Below are positions 36,272 to 45,098 of a stretch of 64,000 nt of DNA, in pieces. Below the pieces are notes generated by a model. It was not told the origin of the DNA and did not search any database. It saw only the letters and a list, made by a program, of their open reading frames with translations. The translations under genes were made by a program, and so were the position numbers. Position 1 is the first letter of the stretch, and each line of letters begins with the position of its first letter. Where the stretch lies: positions 124,001-188,000 of the forward strand of contig CAWIJJ010000001.1 of the NCBI GenBank assembly GCA_963836425.1, written 5' to 3'. Origin of the DNA: CAWIJJ01 sp963836425. GTDB lineage: Bacteria > Acidobacteriota > Terriglobia > Bryobacterales > Bryobacteraceae.

Positions 36272-37347
36272 TGAATCGACACTATTTCGGGCTGATCCTG
36301 GCAGGCGGCCGGGGAACACGGTTCTGGCCGCGCAGCCGCAGGCGGAGCGCCAAGCAGGTTCTGAACGTGGTGGGCGAGCGGTCGCTCATCCAAGCCACGG
36401 TGGACCGGCTGGCGCCGCTGATTCCGCCGGAACGGCTCTGGGTACTGACCAACGATCATTTGCGCGACACCATCGCGCGCCAGTTGCCTGAAATACCAGG
36501 CCGGCAGATTCTGGCGGAGCCGGCGCAGCGCAACACGGCGGCGGCCATCGGGCTGGCGGCGTGCATCCTGCGCTCGATCGATCCGGATGCGGTGATGGGC
36601 GTGTTTCCGGCCGACCACGTGGTGAGCCGGCCGGTCGGATACCGGGCTGTGGTGAAGTCGGCGCTGAAGTTTGCGGCGGCGGGGGAACTGATGGTGGTGG
36701 GCATCGAGCCGCGCTGGCCGGAGACAGGATACGGTTACGTGGAGTTTCCGCGCGGTACCGAAGCCGGCGTCAAAGGGGCGGCTCCGGTGCGGCGGTTCCA
36801 TGAAAAACCGGATCTTCGCCGCGCCACACGGTATGTCCGGGCGGGCAACTTCTTCTGGAACTCGGGCATGTTTTTCTGGCGGGCGGAGGCGCTGCTCGAG
36901 GAGTTGCGTGAGCACCTGCCGAAGACGGCCACTCTGCTGGCCGCGCTGCCGCGTTTTGGCACGCGCGGATTCGCCGCGCGCCTGAAGCAGGTTTTTCCGC
37001 TGTGCGAGAACATTTCCATCGATTACGCGGTGCTCGAAAAGGCGAAAAAGGTCAGCGGGATTCCGGCGGGCGATTTCGGGTGGAACGACGTAGGTAGCTG
37101 GAACGCGGTGTTTGAACTGCTTCCGCGCGATGGCGCCGGCAATGCCGGTGCGGGCGACGGCGTAATCATCGATGCCTCCGGCAACTTCGTGGATGCGCCG
37201 GGCAAGATGGTGGCCCTGCTGGGTGTTCGGGACCTGATTGTCGTGGACACTCCGGACGCCCTGCTGATCGCCTCCAGGGAGCGCGCGCAGAGCGTGGGCG
37301 ACGTCGTGCGGGCGCTGGAAGAACGGGGTCGCGAAGACCTGCTCTAA
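36271..37347 (+). CDS. manC: Mannose-1-phosphate guanylyltransferase
   Basis: 358 residues from ATG 36271. Makes GDP-mannose from mannose-1-phosphate and GTP for glycan synthesis. The nucleotidyltransferase signature LAGGRGTRFWPRSRRRSAKQ is at the start, with FPADHVV, EKPDLRRATRYV, NFFWNSGMFFW and GDFGWNDVGSWNAV following; this is the short form without the C-terminal isomerase domain. Translationally coupled to lepB by overlap. The open frame starting at 36130 is only an upstream extension inside lepB. Confidence 0.93.
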   Translation: MNRHYFGLILAGGRGTRFWPRSRRRSAKQVLNVVGERSLIQATVDRLAPLIPPERLWVLTNDHLRDTIARQLPEIPGRQILAEPAQRNTAAAIGLAACILRSIDPDAVMGVFPADHVVSRPVGYRAVVKSALKFAAAGELMVVGIEPRWPETGYGYVEFPRGTEAGVKGAAPVRRFHEKPDLRRATRYVRAGNFFWNSGMFFWRAEALLEELREHLPKTATLLAALPRFGTRGFAARLKQVFPLCENISIDYAVLEKAKKVSGIPAGDFGWNDVGSWNAVFELLPRDGAGNAGAGDGVIIDASGNFVDAPGKMVALLGVRDLIVVDTPDALLIASRERAQSVGDVVRALEERGREDLL

Positions 37348-37354
37348 TTGGGGC

Positions 37355-37397
37355 TGTGACTATTGTCACCTCCAAAGAATGCGGTAGCCGATAAAAT
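37355..37397 (+). promoter_or_regulatory. CRP/FNR-type operator and -10 of norB
   Basis: TGTGA-CTATTG-TCACC (37355-37370) matches the CRP/FNR-superfamily consensus TGTGA-N6-TCACA at 9 of 10 positions. A -10-like TAAAAT follows at 37392-37397. The implied start site (about 37404) puts the operator centre at about -41.5, the class II activator position. This suits activation by an FNR/DNR/NnrR-like regulator under low oxygen or NO. Confidence 0.6.
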
Positions 37398-37428
37398 TGC
37401 ACTCAGCTCCTTATGGAAGGGTGAGTGA

Positions 37429-39689
37429 ATGAAAAAACTCTGGATCAGTTTTGCCGTCGTTCTTGTCGGTTCCTTTGCGATTCTGGGGTGGATCGGCACG
37501 CGCATTTACCAGGAAATGCCGCCTTTGCCGTCGCGGGTTCTCGATACCGCCGGCGCCGTAGTTGTTGGTGATGGCGACATCGGCAACGGACAAAATGTCT
37601 GGCAGGCGCTCGGTGGGATGGAAGTGGGCTCAATCTGGGGACACGGCAGTTATGTTGCTCCGGACTGGACCGCGGACTGGCTACACCGCGAGGCCACGTT
37701 CATCCTGAACGAATGGGGCAACAGCGAATTTGGAAAACCCTACGATCAACTCTCGCTCGAGGATCAGGGCAAGCTTCGCGGCCGTCTCGAGCAGGAGTAC
37801 CGGCATAACGGATACGATGCGGCCACCAACACCATCCGCATCACTCCCATCCGTGCGCGGGCGTTCGAATCCTGCCTGAGCCACTTCTCCGACGTTTTCA
37901 TGAAGGGCGCGCCCGCATATGCAATTCCTCCGGGGAGCGTTTCGAGCCCCGAGCGAATGCGGCAGTTCGCCGGTTTCATCTTCTGGACAGCCTGGTCCGC
38001 CGCCGCGGAAAGGCCCGGCGATAACGTCACGTATACGAACAACTGGCCATCCGAGCCGCTGGTCGGCAATCGCCCGACCGGAGATGCGTTGATGTGGACC
38101 GGGGTGAGCATCATCATGCTTCTGGCGGGTATTTGCGCGATGGTGTGGTGGTACGCCTCGCAGAATGCGGTCGAGCCGCAAGACCCGGTTCCCGCCATCG
38201 ACCCGCTGGGCACCTGGGCTGCAACGCCATCGCAACGCGCGACCCTCAAATACTTCTGGGTAGTTTCCGGCTTGATTCTGGTGCAGATCATCATGGGAGT
38301 CGTCACTGCGCATTACGGCGTGGAGGGCGATGCTTTTTACGGCTTGAATATTTCCAAAATTTTGCCTTACAGCGTCACCCGCACGTGGCACGTGCAGATC
38401 GGCATCTTCTGGATTGCCACCGCATGGCTGGCCGCCGGCCTGTTCATCGGTCCCCTCATCAGCGGAAAGGAACCCAAGTTCCAGGCGCCTCGGCGTACAC
38501 GTCCTTTTCGGCGCGCTGCTGCTGATTGTGGTGGGTTCGCTCGCGGGTGAGTGGATGAGCATTCAAAACAAGCTCTCCAACTCGAACGCGTTTCTCTGGG
38601 GTCATCAGGGTTATGAGTATGTGGACCTGGGCCGCGGCTGGCAGATCCTGCTTTTCGCCGGCCTGCTGATCTGGCTTTTCCTGGTGATCCGGGCAACGCG
38701 ACCGGCCCTCAAAGTGGCGGGCGAACAGAAGCACCTGCTATATCTTTTCCTGCTTTCCGCGGGGGCAATCGGCCTGTTCTACGGCGCCGGCCTCACCTGG
38801 GGCCAGCACACCCACCTGACGATCGTAGAGTATTGGCGTTGGTGGGTGGTCCATCTCTGGGTAGAGGGCTTCTTCGAGGTCTTCGCCACCACGGTGATCG
38901 CTTTCTTCTTCACGCGTCTTGGTCTCATTCGTCCGGCCTTTGCCGCCAAATCGGCGCTGCTTTCGGCCACCATATTTCTTTCCGGCGGCATTATCGGAAC
39001 CTGTCATCACCTGTACTTCTCGGGCACTCCGACGGTGGCCCTGGCGTGGGGATCGGTCTTCAGCGCGCTCGAAGTGGTGCCCCTCACGATGGTGGCCTAT
39101 GCCGCCATGGAAGATCTGCGCCATGGCAAGGTCAGGCCCGTGGGTTCGGCGGTACCGGTGGCCGATTTACTTCTTCGTCTCGGTGGCGTTTTGGAATATG
39201 GTGGGCGCGGGGCTGTTCGGGTTCATGATCAATCCGCCGATCGCTTTGTACTTCATGCAAGGGCTGAATACGACGCCGCTGCACGGCCATGCCGCGCTTT
39301 TCGGGGTTTACGGCATGTTAGGCATGGGACTGATGCTGGTCTGCCTGCGGGCCATGGAACCGCGCGCGCAGTGGAAAGAGAACTGGCTGCGGTTCTCCTT
39401 CTGGGGCATGAATGGCGGGCTGTTTGCCATGTGTGTCGGAAGCCTTCTGCCCGTAGGGCTGGCGCAAACCTGGGCTTCGGTCGATCACGGCTACTGGTAT
39501 GCGCGTAGTACCGAGTTTCTGCACCTGCCCTACATGCAGACCCTGCGCTGGCTGCGCGTCCCCGGCGATACTCTGTTTGCGATCGGCGCGCTGGTGCTGG
39601 TCGCCTTCGTCTTCATGGGCCGGTCCGGGAGCGCCACGCCCTCGGAAGCCATCGAACCCGGGGCTATCCGCGTGCCGTCGGGCGATTAG
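37429..39689 (+). pseudogene. norB: Quinol-dependent nitric oxide reductase (qNOR), two frameshifts
   Basis: Three consecutive frames together make one qNOR of about 752 residues, the normal length. The first frame gives the N-terminal helix, the extracytoplasmic domain (GQNVWQALGGMEVGSIWGHG) and the first helices (TRTWHVQIGIFWIATAWLAAG). The second gives LGVHVLFGALLLIVVGS, GLTWGQHTHLTIVEYWRWWVVHLWVEGFFE, GGIIGTCHHLYFSG. The third gives YRWPIYFFVSVAFWNMVGAG, LNTTPLHGHAALFGVYGM. Heme/iron histidines of the family appear present. Removing one C at 38488-38489 and one at 39137-39139 restores a single frame. Reduces NO to N2O at the membrane using quinol. Broken or an assembly error. Confidence 0.9.
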
Positions 39690-39706
39690 CGCGCCGGTTG
39701 GCGCCC

Positions 39707-39733
39707 GGACACCGGTGTCCCACGAGCGGACAC
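39707..39733. repeat. Nested palindromes with GGACAC/GTGTCC units
   Basis: GGACACCGGTGTCC (39707-39720) is a perfect 14-base palindrome. The second half also pairs with a further GGACAC (39728-39733) across 7 bases. It lies between the norB stop and the truncated permease. A recombination junction, a binding site or a small repeat element are all possible. Confidence 0.5.
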
Positions 39734-39821
39734 CCAAGCGGGTTGCCGTCTCAGCAACGCCCTTTGTTTGCATCGCCTTGAAGGCTGGCATCCGGTTTGC
39801 ACCTGTTCCGCCAGAATCGTC

Positions 39822-40583
39822 ATGCACGACACGGTGGGAACCGGTGCGCCGGTGCTGATCAGCCAGGCCATGGCCCGCCAGTTCTGGCCGGGCGAGCAGG
39901 CAGTGGGCAAGCGCTTCCGAATTTCGTTTACGCCGGAAATCGTCCGGCAGGTAGTGGGTGTAGTGGGGGACGTCAAGGAGCGCGGTCTCGACGTGCTGGA
40001 ACCGCTGGCGGTCCTATACGTGCCTTTGCGGCAGGACGAGCAGGGCGGCGTCTCTTTGGTGGTGCGCGGCGGCGGGCAGATGTCAGGCCTGGTTCCGGCC
40101 ATCACGCGGGTGCTCAACGGCATCAACCCGGAATTGCCGGTGAAGGATGTCCTGCCTATGGACGAGATCGTGGCTACGTCGCTTTCGCAGCACCGCTTCA
40201 GCATGTACCTGTTTGTCGCTCTGGCGGCGCTGGCGTTCCTGCTGGCGGCTGTGGGGATATACAGTGTGATCTCCTACAGCGTTCGCGGGCGCGCGCAGGA
40301 GATTGGGGTGCGGATCGCGCTCGGTGCGGGCCCGCGAGACGTGCTGCGAATGGTGGTTGGGGAAGCGATGCGGCCGGCGCTGCTCGGGTTGGGGGCCGGC
40401 GCAATGAGCGCGTATGCGCTGGGCGGCATCCTGTCGCAACTGATCTTCGGCGTCTCCCCGGCTGATCCGATTACCTTCTCGGCCGCGGCGGTCCTGCTGG
40501 CGGCGGTGGCGCTGGCGGCCTGCGCGCTCCCCGCCTACCGCGCCACCCGGACCGACCCGCTGGAGGCGATCCGGGGCGAGTAG
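39822..40583 (+). pseudogene. C-terminal fragment of an ADOP-type permease
   Basis: About 253 residues with only the last third of an ADOP permease: the end of a MacB domain (APVLISQAMARQFWPGEQAVGKRF) and the C-terminal FtsX domain (GIYSVISYSVRGRAQEIGVRIALGAG), ending with DPLEAIRGE. The N-terminal 500 or more residues are absent. Only about 130 bases separate it from norB, and no other frame there holds the missing part. The ATG at 39822 is merely the first convenient start. Probably a deletion remnant, unless a misassembly joined two regions. Confidence 0.8.
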
Positions 40584-40592
40584 TCGCGTTCT

Positions 40593-41567
40593 TCAGCGCC
40601 GCCGGATGCCCAGGGCGTCGGCTGGATTGGCGCGAACTTCCGAGATCTCAAAGCCGGTTTCGCCGGCGTACCGCACGGGGTCAGTGGTCAGCCAGGCGCG
40701 CGCGGTATAGCGACCCGCGGCCAGAGTTCCCAGCGGCACGCTGAAGGCATAGGTGCGCGTACCTGGACCGAACATCTCCTGCCGGAAGATCATGGTAAAC
40801 AGCCGGTTCGCCGACCACGTATAGACCACGTCGCCGGCCTCATTGTAGAGCTTCAGGTCATAGGATTGGCCGCTTGGAAACGTGAGCTGGATGGGGGTGT
40901 CGGACGTACTGGTGAGGGTCAGACGCACGTTCATGGTATCGCCGGTCAGGTAAACCGGCGAATCGATGCCGAAGGTGAAAGCCACTTCGGGCGCGGCGAT
41001 ATCCGCGGCCGGCCGGTAGGCGACCAGATCCCAGGTGCGGGGTCCGGCAAAGCTGGTTTCCTCGTGGCTCACCAGGCCTACGCCCGGCGCCCAGAACTCG
41101 CGGGTCGCGCCGGCGTCGGCGCAGTGGCCGGAGAAGCTCACTTCTACTACGTCGCTGAACGACCCTGCCGGCGTGCTGCGTTGCGCGCGCCGCGACTCGA
41201 TCTTGCCGTGCTCGGTGCAATCGTCGATGTGCGACTCGAACGTGTTGCCGGCTACCCCGCCCAGGGAAATCCAGGCCTGCTCGACACCCGCCTCGGGATC
41301 GTAGGAAACGACCGATCCATCGGGGTTGGCGCGCAAAAGCAAAGTCCGGCCGAAGAAATCGGTGCGGAAGTACTCCCGGTCGCCAAACGTTTCCTTTTGT
41401 CCGACCGTGATGGTGCGAATCTCGGCGGGCGTGCCGAAACGGGATTCGGTTTGCCGGTAGGTCCAGGAACTGCCCGTTTTCAACGGGAAATATTCGGAGG
41501 ATTGGGCAGGCAAAAGAGCAGCTCCGGTAATCAGAGCGAGAGGGAGGGCAAGGAAGGATTTCAGCAT
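40593..41567 (-). CDS. Secreted protein with C-terminal BsuPI-like domain
   Basis: 324 residues with signal peptide (MLKSFLALPLALITGAALLPAQ). The N-terminal part (SEYFPLKTGSSWTYRQTES) resembles lipid/ligand-binding beta proteins of unknown use. The last 110 residues fit the BsuPI inhibitor fold: LTLTSTSDTPIQLTFPSGQSYDLKLYNEAGDVVYTWSANRLFT and LGTLAAGRYTARAWL. In Bacillus the domain inhibits an intracellular protease, but in secreted proteins its job is unknown. Convergent with the permease fragment; 12 bases downstream of the flavoprotein's stop. Confidence 0.7.
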   Translation of the reverse strand: MLKSFLALPLALITGAALLPAQSSEYFPLKTGSSWTYRQTESRFGTPAEIRTITVGQKETFGDREYFRTDFFGRTLLLRANPDGSVVSYDPEAGVEQAWISLGGVAGNTFESHIDDCTEHGKIESRRAQRSTPAGSFSDVVEVSFSGHCADAGATREFWAPGVGLVSHEETSFAGPRTWDLVAYRPAADIAAPEVAFTFGIDSPVYLTGDTMNVRLTLTSTSDTPIQLTFPSGQSYDLKLYNEAGDVVYTWSANRLFTMIFRQEMFGPGTRTYAFSVPLGTLAAGRYTARAWLTTDPVRYAGETGFEISEVRANPADALGIRRR

Positions 41568-41579
41568 ATGGCTCCTAAT

Positions 41580-42572
41580 TTATAGACGCGCAAAATCCGG
41601 GGCAGGTTGTCTCATGCGGGTGTAGCGGAATATCGCCCGGGCGGGGAGCAGCGGAGCCAGCCACCAGAGTTCACGGCGCTCGGCCAGGCGGCGCAGAAGC
41701 GAGGCGACATAAAAAGGCCGTCCGAGCAGGCGGCGTGTGGCAGCGATGTACTGGGCCAGGGGAACTCCCCGCGCCGCGGCGATTCCGGCCATTCGCCCGC
41801 TGGCGATGGCGTTCAGGATGCCCGAGCCCGTGAACGGATCCACGAAGCCGAGGGCGTCTCCGGCGGGAAAGGGGCCGGATGCCTCGGCGGGCGGCGGAGC
41901 AAAAGAAAGAGGTCCCGTCACGACCCACGGCATGATGCGGCGCAATGGTTCGAGCCGGCGTGCGAGAGAAGGGGAGCGCCGCATAAGGACATCGAAATCG
42001 AAGCCGCTGCGCCGCAACAGCGATTCGCGTGCGATGCCGCACACGTTGGTCATGCGATCTTCGATGCCGCTGACGCCGGCATAGCCATGCGAGTCGAAGA
42101 ACAGCTCCACGCTGTCATTTACCGGGCCCTCGAAATGGGATTTGAAGCCGAACAGCCGGTCGTGCGAGCGGTCTAAGGACGGGCGACCTGCGGCCATGAT
42201 GGTAGGGACTTCGCGGCAGGCGGCCCCGCGCTCGACGAGGGCTCCGGCGAGGGCGGCGCTCGAGAGCATGAGCCGGTCGAGCGCCAGGCGGCTCAATCCC
42301 CAGGCGGGCTCGGGCAAGTCCCAGCGGCGTTCAAAGCGGCCCAGGTGCAGAATTCCGCGGCGGATACGATGGGGGCCGAGAGCCAGAAAATCCGAGCGGA
42401 TTCCGAGCGCTTCGAGCAGAGGCTCCACGCCCGGCGACAGGAATTCGCCGCAGACCTTGTGGCGCGGCGAGGCGGCCCGTTCGAGCAATCGCACGGGCGC
42501 GCCTTCGAGACGAGCGGCGAGGGCGGCGGCTGCGCCCGCCGGTCCGCCACCCGCGATCAGAATATCCCGCAC
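41580..42572 (-). CDS. FAD-dependent oxidoreductase of the geranylgeranyl-reductase/UbiH-like group
   Basis: 330 residues from GTG 42572, which begins VRDILIAGGGPAGAAAALAARLEG, the FAD-binding Rossmann motif. Other landmarks: HKVCGEFLSPGVEPLLEALGI (typical of this group), GLSRLALDRLML, and FPAGDALGFVDPFTGSGILNAIASGRMAG, the second FAD motif. The frame is open to 42641 without family residues. Relatives reduce isoprenoid chains or hydroxylate polyketides, often beside type III polyketide synthases; no such gene is here. Substrate unknown. Confidence 0.85.
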   Translation of the reverse strand: MRDILIAGGGPAGAAAALAARLEGAPVRLLERAASPRHKVCGEFLSPGVEPLLEALGIRSDFLALGPHRIRRGILHLGRFERRWDLPEPAWGLSRLALDRLMLSSAALAGALVERGAACREVPTIMAAGRPSLDRSHDRLFGFKSHFEGPVNDSVELFFDSHGYAGVSGIEDRMTNVCGIARESLLRRSGFDFDVLMRRSPSLARRLEPLRRIMPWVVTGPLSFAPPPAEASGPFPAGDALGFVDPFTGSGILNAIASGRMAGIAAARGVPLAQYIAATRRLLGRPFYVASLLRRLAERRELWWLAPLLPARAIFRYTRMRQPAPDFARL

Positions 42573-42606
42573 TGATACTATTGACGCATTTTCGGCGGGA
42601 AAGGGC

Positions 42607-45048
42607 TCAGTCGCAGCGCAGCGCCTGCAACGGATCCACACGGGCGGCGCGGCGCGCAGGGATTAAAACCGCCACCGCTGCCACCGCCACCATTACCAAA
42701 GGGACTCCGACGAAGGTAAGCGCATCGGTCGGGCTCACGCCGTAGAGAAGGCTTGCGACGAATCGCGTCAGCGCCAAGGAAGCGGCCAGACCCGCGGCCA
42801 GTCCGATTCCAACCAGCACAATACCCTGTGCGGTGATCATGCGAAGGACACTACCCGGCTGGGCGCCCAGCGCCATGCGGATTCCGATTTCGCGCGTCCG
42901 TGCGCGGGCCGTAAAGCTCATCACGCCGTAGAGACCCACTGTGGCCAGCATCACCCCGACGATGCCGAAGATACCCAGCAGGGTGGCACAGAGGCGCGGG
43001 ATCAGCAGGGATTTATCGACATGTTCGGCCATGGTTTCGGCATTGAAGATCGCCAGGTTGGGATCGAGGGCATGAATCCGGTTGCGCAATGCCACCTGCA
43101 TCGGACCGGACGGTCCGCCGCCCCGCACCAGCACGCTGATGCCGTAGAAACTGAAGGCGTCCTCGGGCTTGGGCTCAAGGAAAAAGTATGCCGAGGCGGC
43201 GGTATTCTCGGCCAGCGTGCGCGACTTGGAGTTCTTCACGACGCCGATTACGTCATACAACTGCTTGGGATTGCCCGGAGACGAATCCGCCTCGATCTGG
43301 CGGCCGAGGGCGTCAAGATTGGGGAACAGTTGCCGGGCCGCTTCCTCGTTCAAGATCACGGTGCGGCCGGTGTCCCGGCCGAGATCGAAATCGCGGCCCC
43401 TGCGGAGTGGGATGCCGAGGGTGGAGAAATAGCCGGCGCCGACGCGGTAGACGTCCGCCGTCACCTCGTCTTTGGCGCCCGGAGTGCGGAAACCGAAAGA
43501 CGTGCCGCCGAGGCTGAGCGGCAGGCTGTCGGCGAAAGTGACCGACTGCACGCCAGGCAGGGCGGAGACGCTCGCGCGCAGCTCGGAGACAAACTGCCGC
43601 GTCCGCTCCGGCGAGTAATGATGCAGCTTCGGGTCCACCGCCATCATGGTGATGCCGCCGGTGCGCATGCCGAGATCGATGGAAGAGGCCTTCTGCAAGC
43701 TGCGCACGAAGAGGCCGGCACTTACCAGCAGCACGAGAGACAGCGCGACCTGCGCCAGCACGAGGAGGTTTCTCATGCCGAACCGCCGGACGCCTGCCAG
43801 TTGCGGCGTCTCATTCTTCAGTGCGCCTACCAGGTTCGGACGCGTGGCGCGGATGGCCGGGGCGAGGCCGAACAGAACTCCGGTGGCAATGGCAAGGGCA
43901 GCGGTGAAGAATACGACCCGGAGATCCATTCGAAATTCGAATCCGATGGGTATGGGCAGGGGCAGGTCGAAGCCGGCGATGGCTCGGGTGGCGGCGTAGG
44001 CGAGCAGAAATCCTCCCGCTGCGCCGGCGAGCGAGAGCAGGACGCTCTCCGTCAGGAGTTGCCGGATAATGCGGCCACGGCCCGCACCGATGGCCATGCG
44101 AATGCCGATCTCCCGGGCGCGAACGGTGGCGCGCGCCAGCAGCAGGCCCGCCACATTGACGCAGGCAATCAGCAGTACCAGTCCGGTGACGGCCATGAGG
44201 ACCGCGGCGGCGCCCATGGCGCCATTCTCGATGCCCGGAAAGGTGACCGAGGAGCTGAGCGTGATCGGCGGCCGTGGCTTCTGCCCCTTGCGATACTCGC
44301 TTTCGAGGCGCTGCTTGACGGTGTTCACGGCTGCTGTGGCCTGCTCGCGCGTGACGCCGGGCCGGAGTCGCGCCAGCAGTTCCACCCACTGGGCATGCCG
44401 CTGCCCTTTCATTTCGGCAGTGTGCAGGTCCGGCATGATCTGGTCGGCCATGGCGAGCGGCACCCAGAACTCGCTGGTGAATCCGCGAATCATGCCGTGA
44501 AAGCCGGGAGCCGTCACGCCGACTACGGTGTACTGGCTGTTATTCAGCACGATCGAACGGCCCACCACCGCCGGGTCGGCGCCAAACCGGCGGTGCCAAA
44601 GGGCATCGCTCAGCACCACGACGGGCGATTCGCCGGGCTTCTCGTCCTCCGAGGCAAGGATGCCGCGGCCGAAGCGCACAGGCGCTCCGATGGTCGAAAA
44701 GAAAGCCGCGTCCGCCAACTGTCCCCACACCCGCTCCGGCTCGCCGCTTCCGCCCACGCTGGCGGGCACCAGCACGAAGTGCGCCGAAACATCCTCGAAC
44801 ACGGATTTGGTCTGCTCGCGATAATCCCGGTAATCCGGCCACGAGAAGGTGCGTCCGCCGGAAAAGGCCACCACACGATCAGGCTCGGGGACGGGCATGT
44901 CGCCCAACAACAGGGCGTTCACGATGGTGAAGACGGTGGTGTTCGCGGCAATTCCGAGGGCGATGGAAATGGCGACAGCGGCCGTGAATCCGCGGTTTAC
45001 GGTGAACCCGCGTAGGGCAAATCGGATGTCGCGCCAAAGAGTGTTCAT
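42607..45048 (-). CDS. ADOP-type (FtsX/MacB-like) permease
   Basis: 813 residues starting MNTLWRDIRFALRGFTVNRGFTAAVAISIALGIAANTTVF, the form without the N-terminal prefix domain. Two MacB/FtsX halves are visible: DALWHRRFGADPAVVGRSI, LLLARATVRAREIGIRMAIGAG, then VILNEEAARQLFPNLDALGRQI and GLYGVMSFTARARTREIGIRMALGAQ, ending DPLQALRCD. No ATPase or PadR gene is adjacent. It follows the membrane kinase at 45099 by 50 bases and the flavoprotein comes next, so an operon is possible but not shown. Substrate unknown. Confidence 0.9.
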   Translation of the reverse strand: MNTLWRDIRFALRGFTVNRGFTAAVAISIALGIAANTTVFTIVNALLLGDMPVPEPDRVVAFSGGRTFSWPDYRDYREQTKSVFEDVSAHFVLVPASVGGSGEPERVWGQLADAAFFSTIGAPVRFGRGILASEDEKPGESPVVVLSDALWHRRFGADPAVVGRSIVLNNSQYTVVGVTAPGFHGMIRGFTSEFWVPLAMADQIMPDLHTAEMKGQRHAQWVELLARLRPGVTREQATAAVNTVKQRLESEYRKGQKPRPPITLSSSVTFPGIENGAMGAAAVLMAVTGLVLLIACVNVAGLLLARATVRAREIGIRMAIGAGRGRIIRQLLTESVLLSLAGAAGGFLLAYAATRAIAGFDLPLPIPIGFEFRMDLRVVFFTAALAIATGVLFGLAPAIRATRPNLVGALKNETPQLAGVRRFGMRNLLVLAQVALSLVLLVSAGLFVRSLQKASSIDLGMRTGGITMMAVDPKLHHYSPERTRQFVSELRASVSALPGVQSVTFADSLPLSLGGTSFGFRTPGAKDEVTADVYRVGAGYFSTLGIPLRRGRDFDLGRDTGRTVILNEEAARQLFPNLDALGRQIEADSSPGNPKQLYDVIGVVKNSKSRTLAENTAASAYFFLEPKPEDAFSFYGISVLVRGGGPSGPMQVALRNRIHALDPNLAIFNAETMAEHVDKSLLIPRLCATLLGIFGIVGVMLATVGLYGVMSFTARARTREIGIRMALGAQPGSVLRMITAQGIVLVGIGLAAGLAASLALTRFVASLLYGVSPTDALTFVGVPLVMVAVAAVAVLIPARRAARVDPLQALRCD

Positions 45049-45098
45049 TCAGGGCTCCTTCAGCCTCAAACGAATAAGACGGCGGCAAAGTTCCGGAA

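Noticed and set aside
37860..37880. GTTCGAATCC, the T-loop pattern of a tRNA
   Set aside because: It is inside the norB coding sequence and no acceptor or anticodon stem can be formed around it.
38414..39508. Separate membrane-protein genes downstream of norB
   Set aside because: These are the second and third frames of the same qNOR; one-base corrections in C runs join them.
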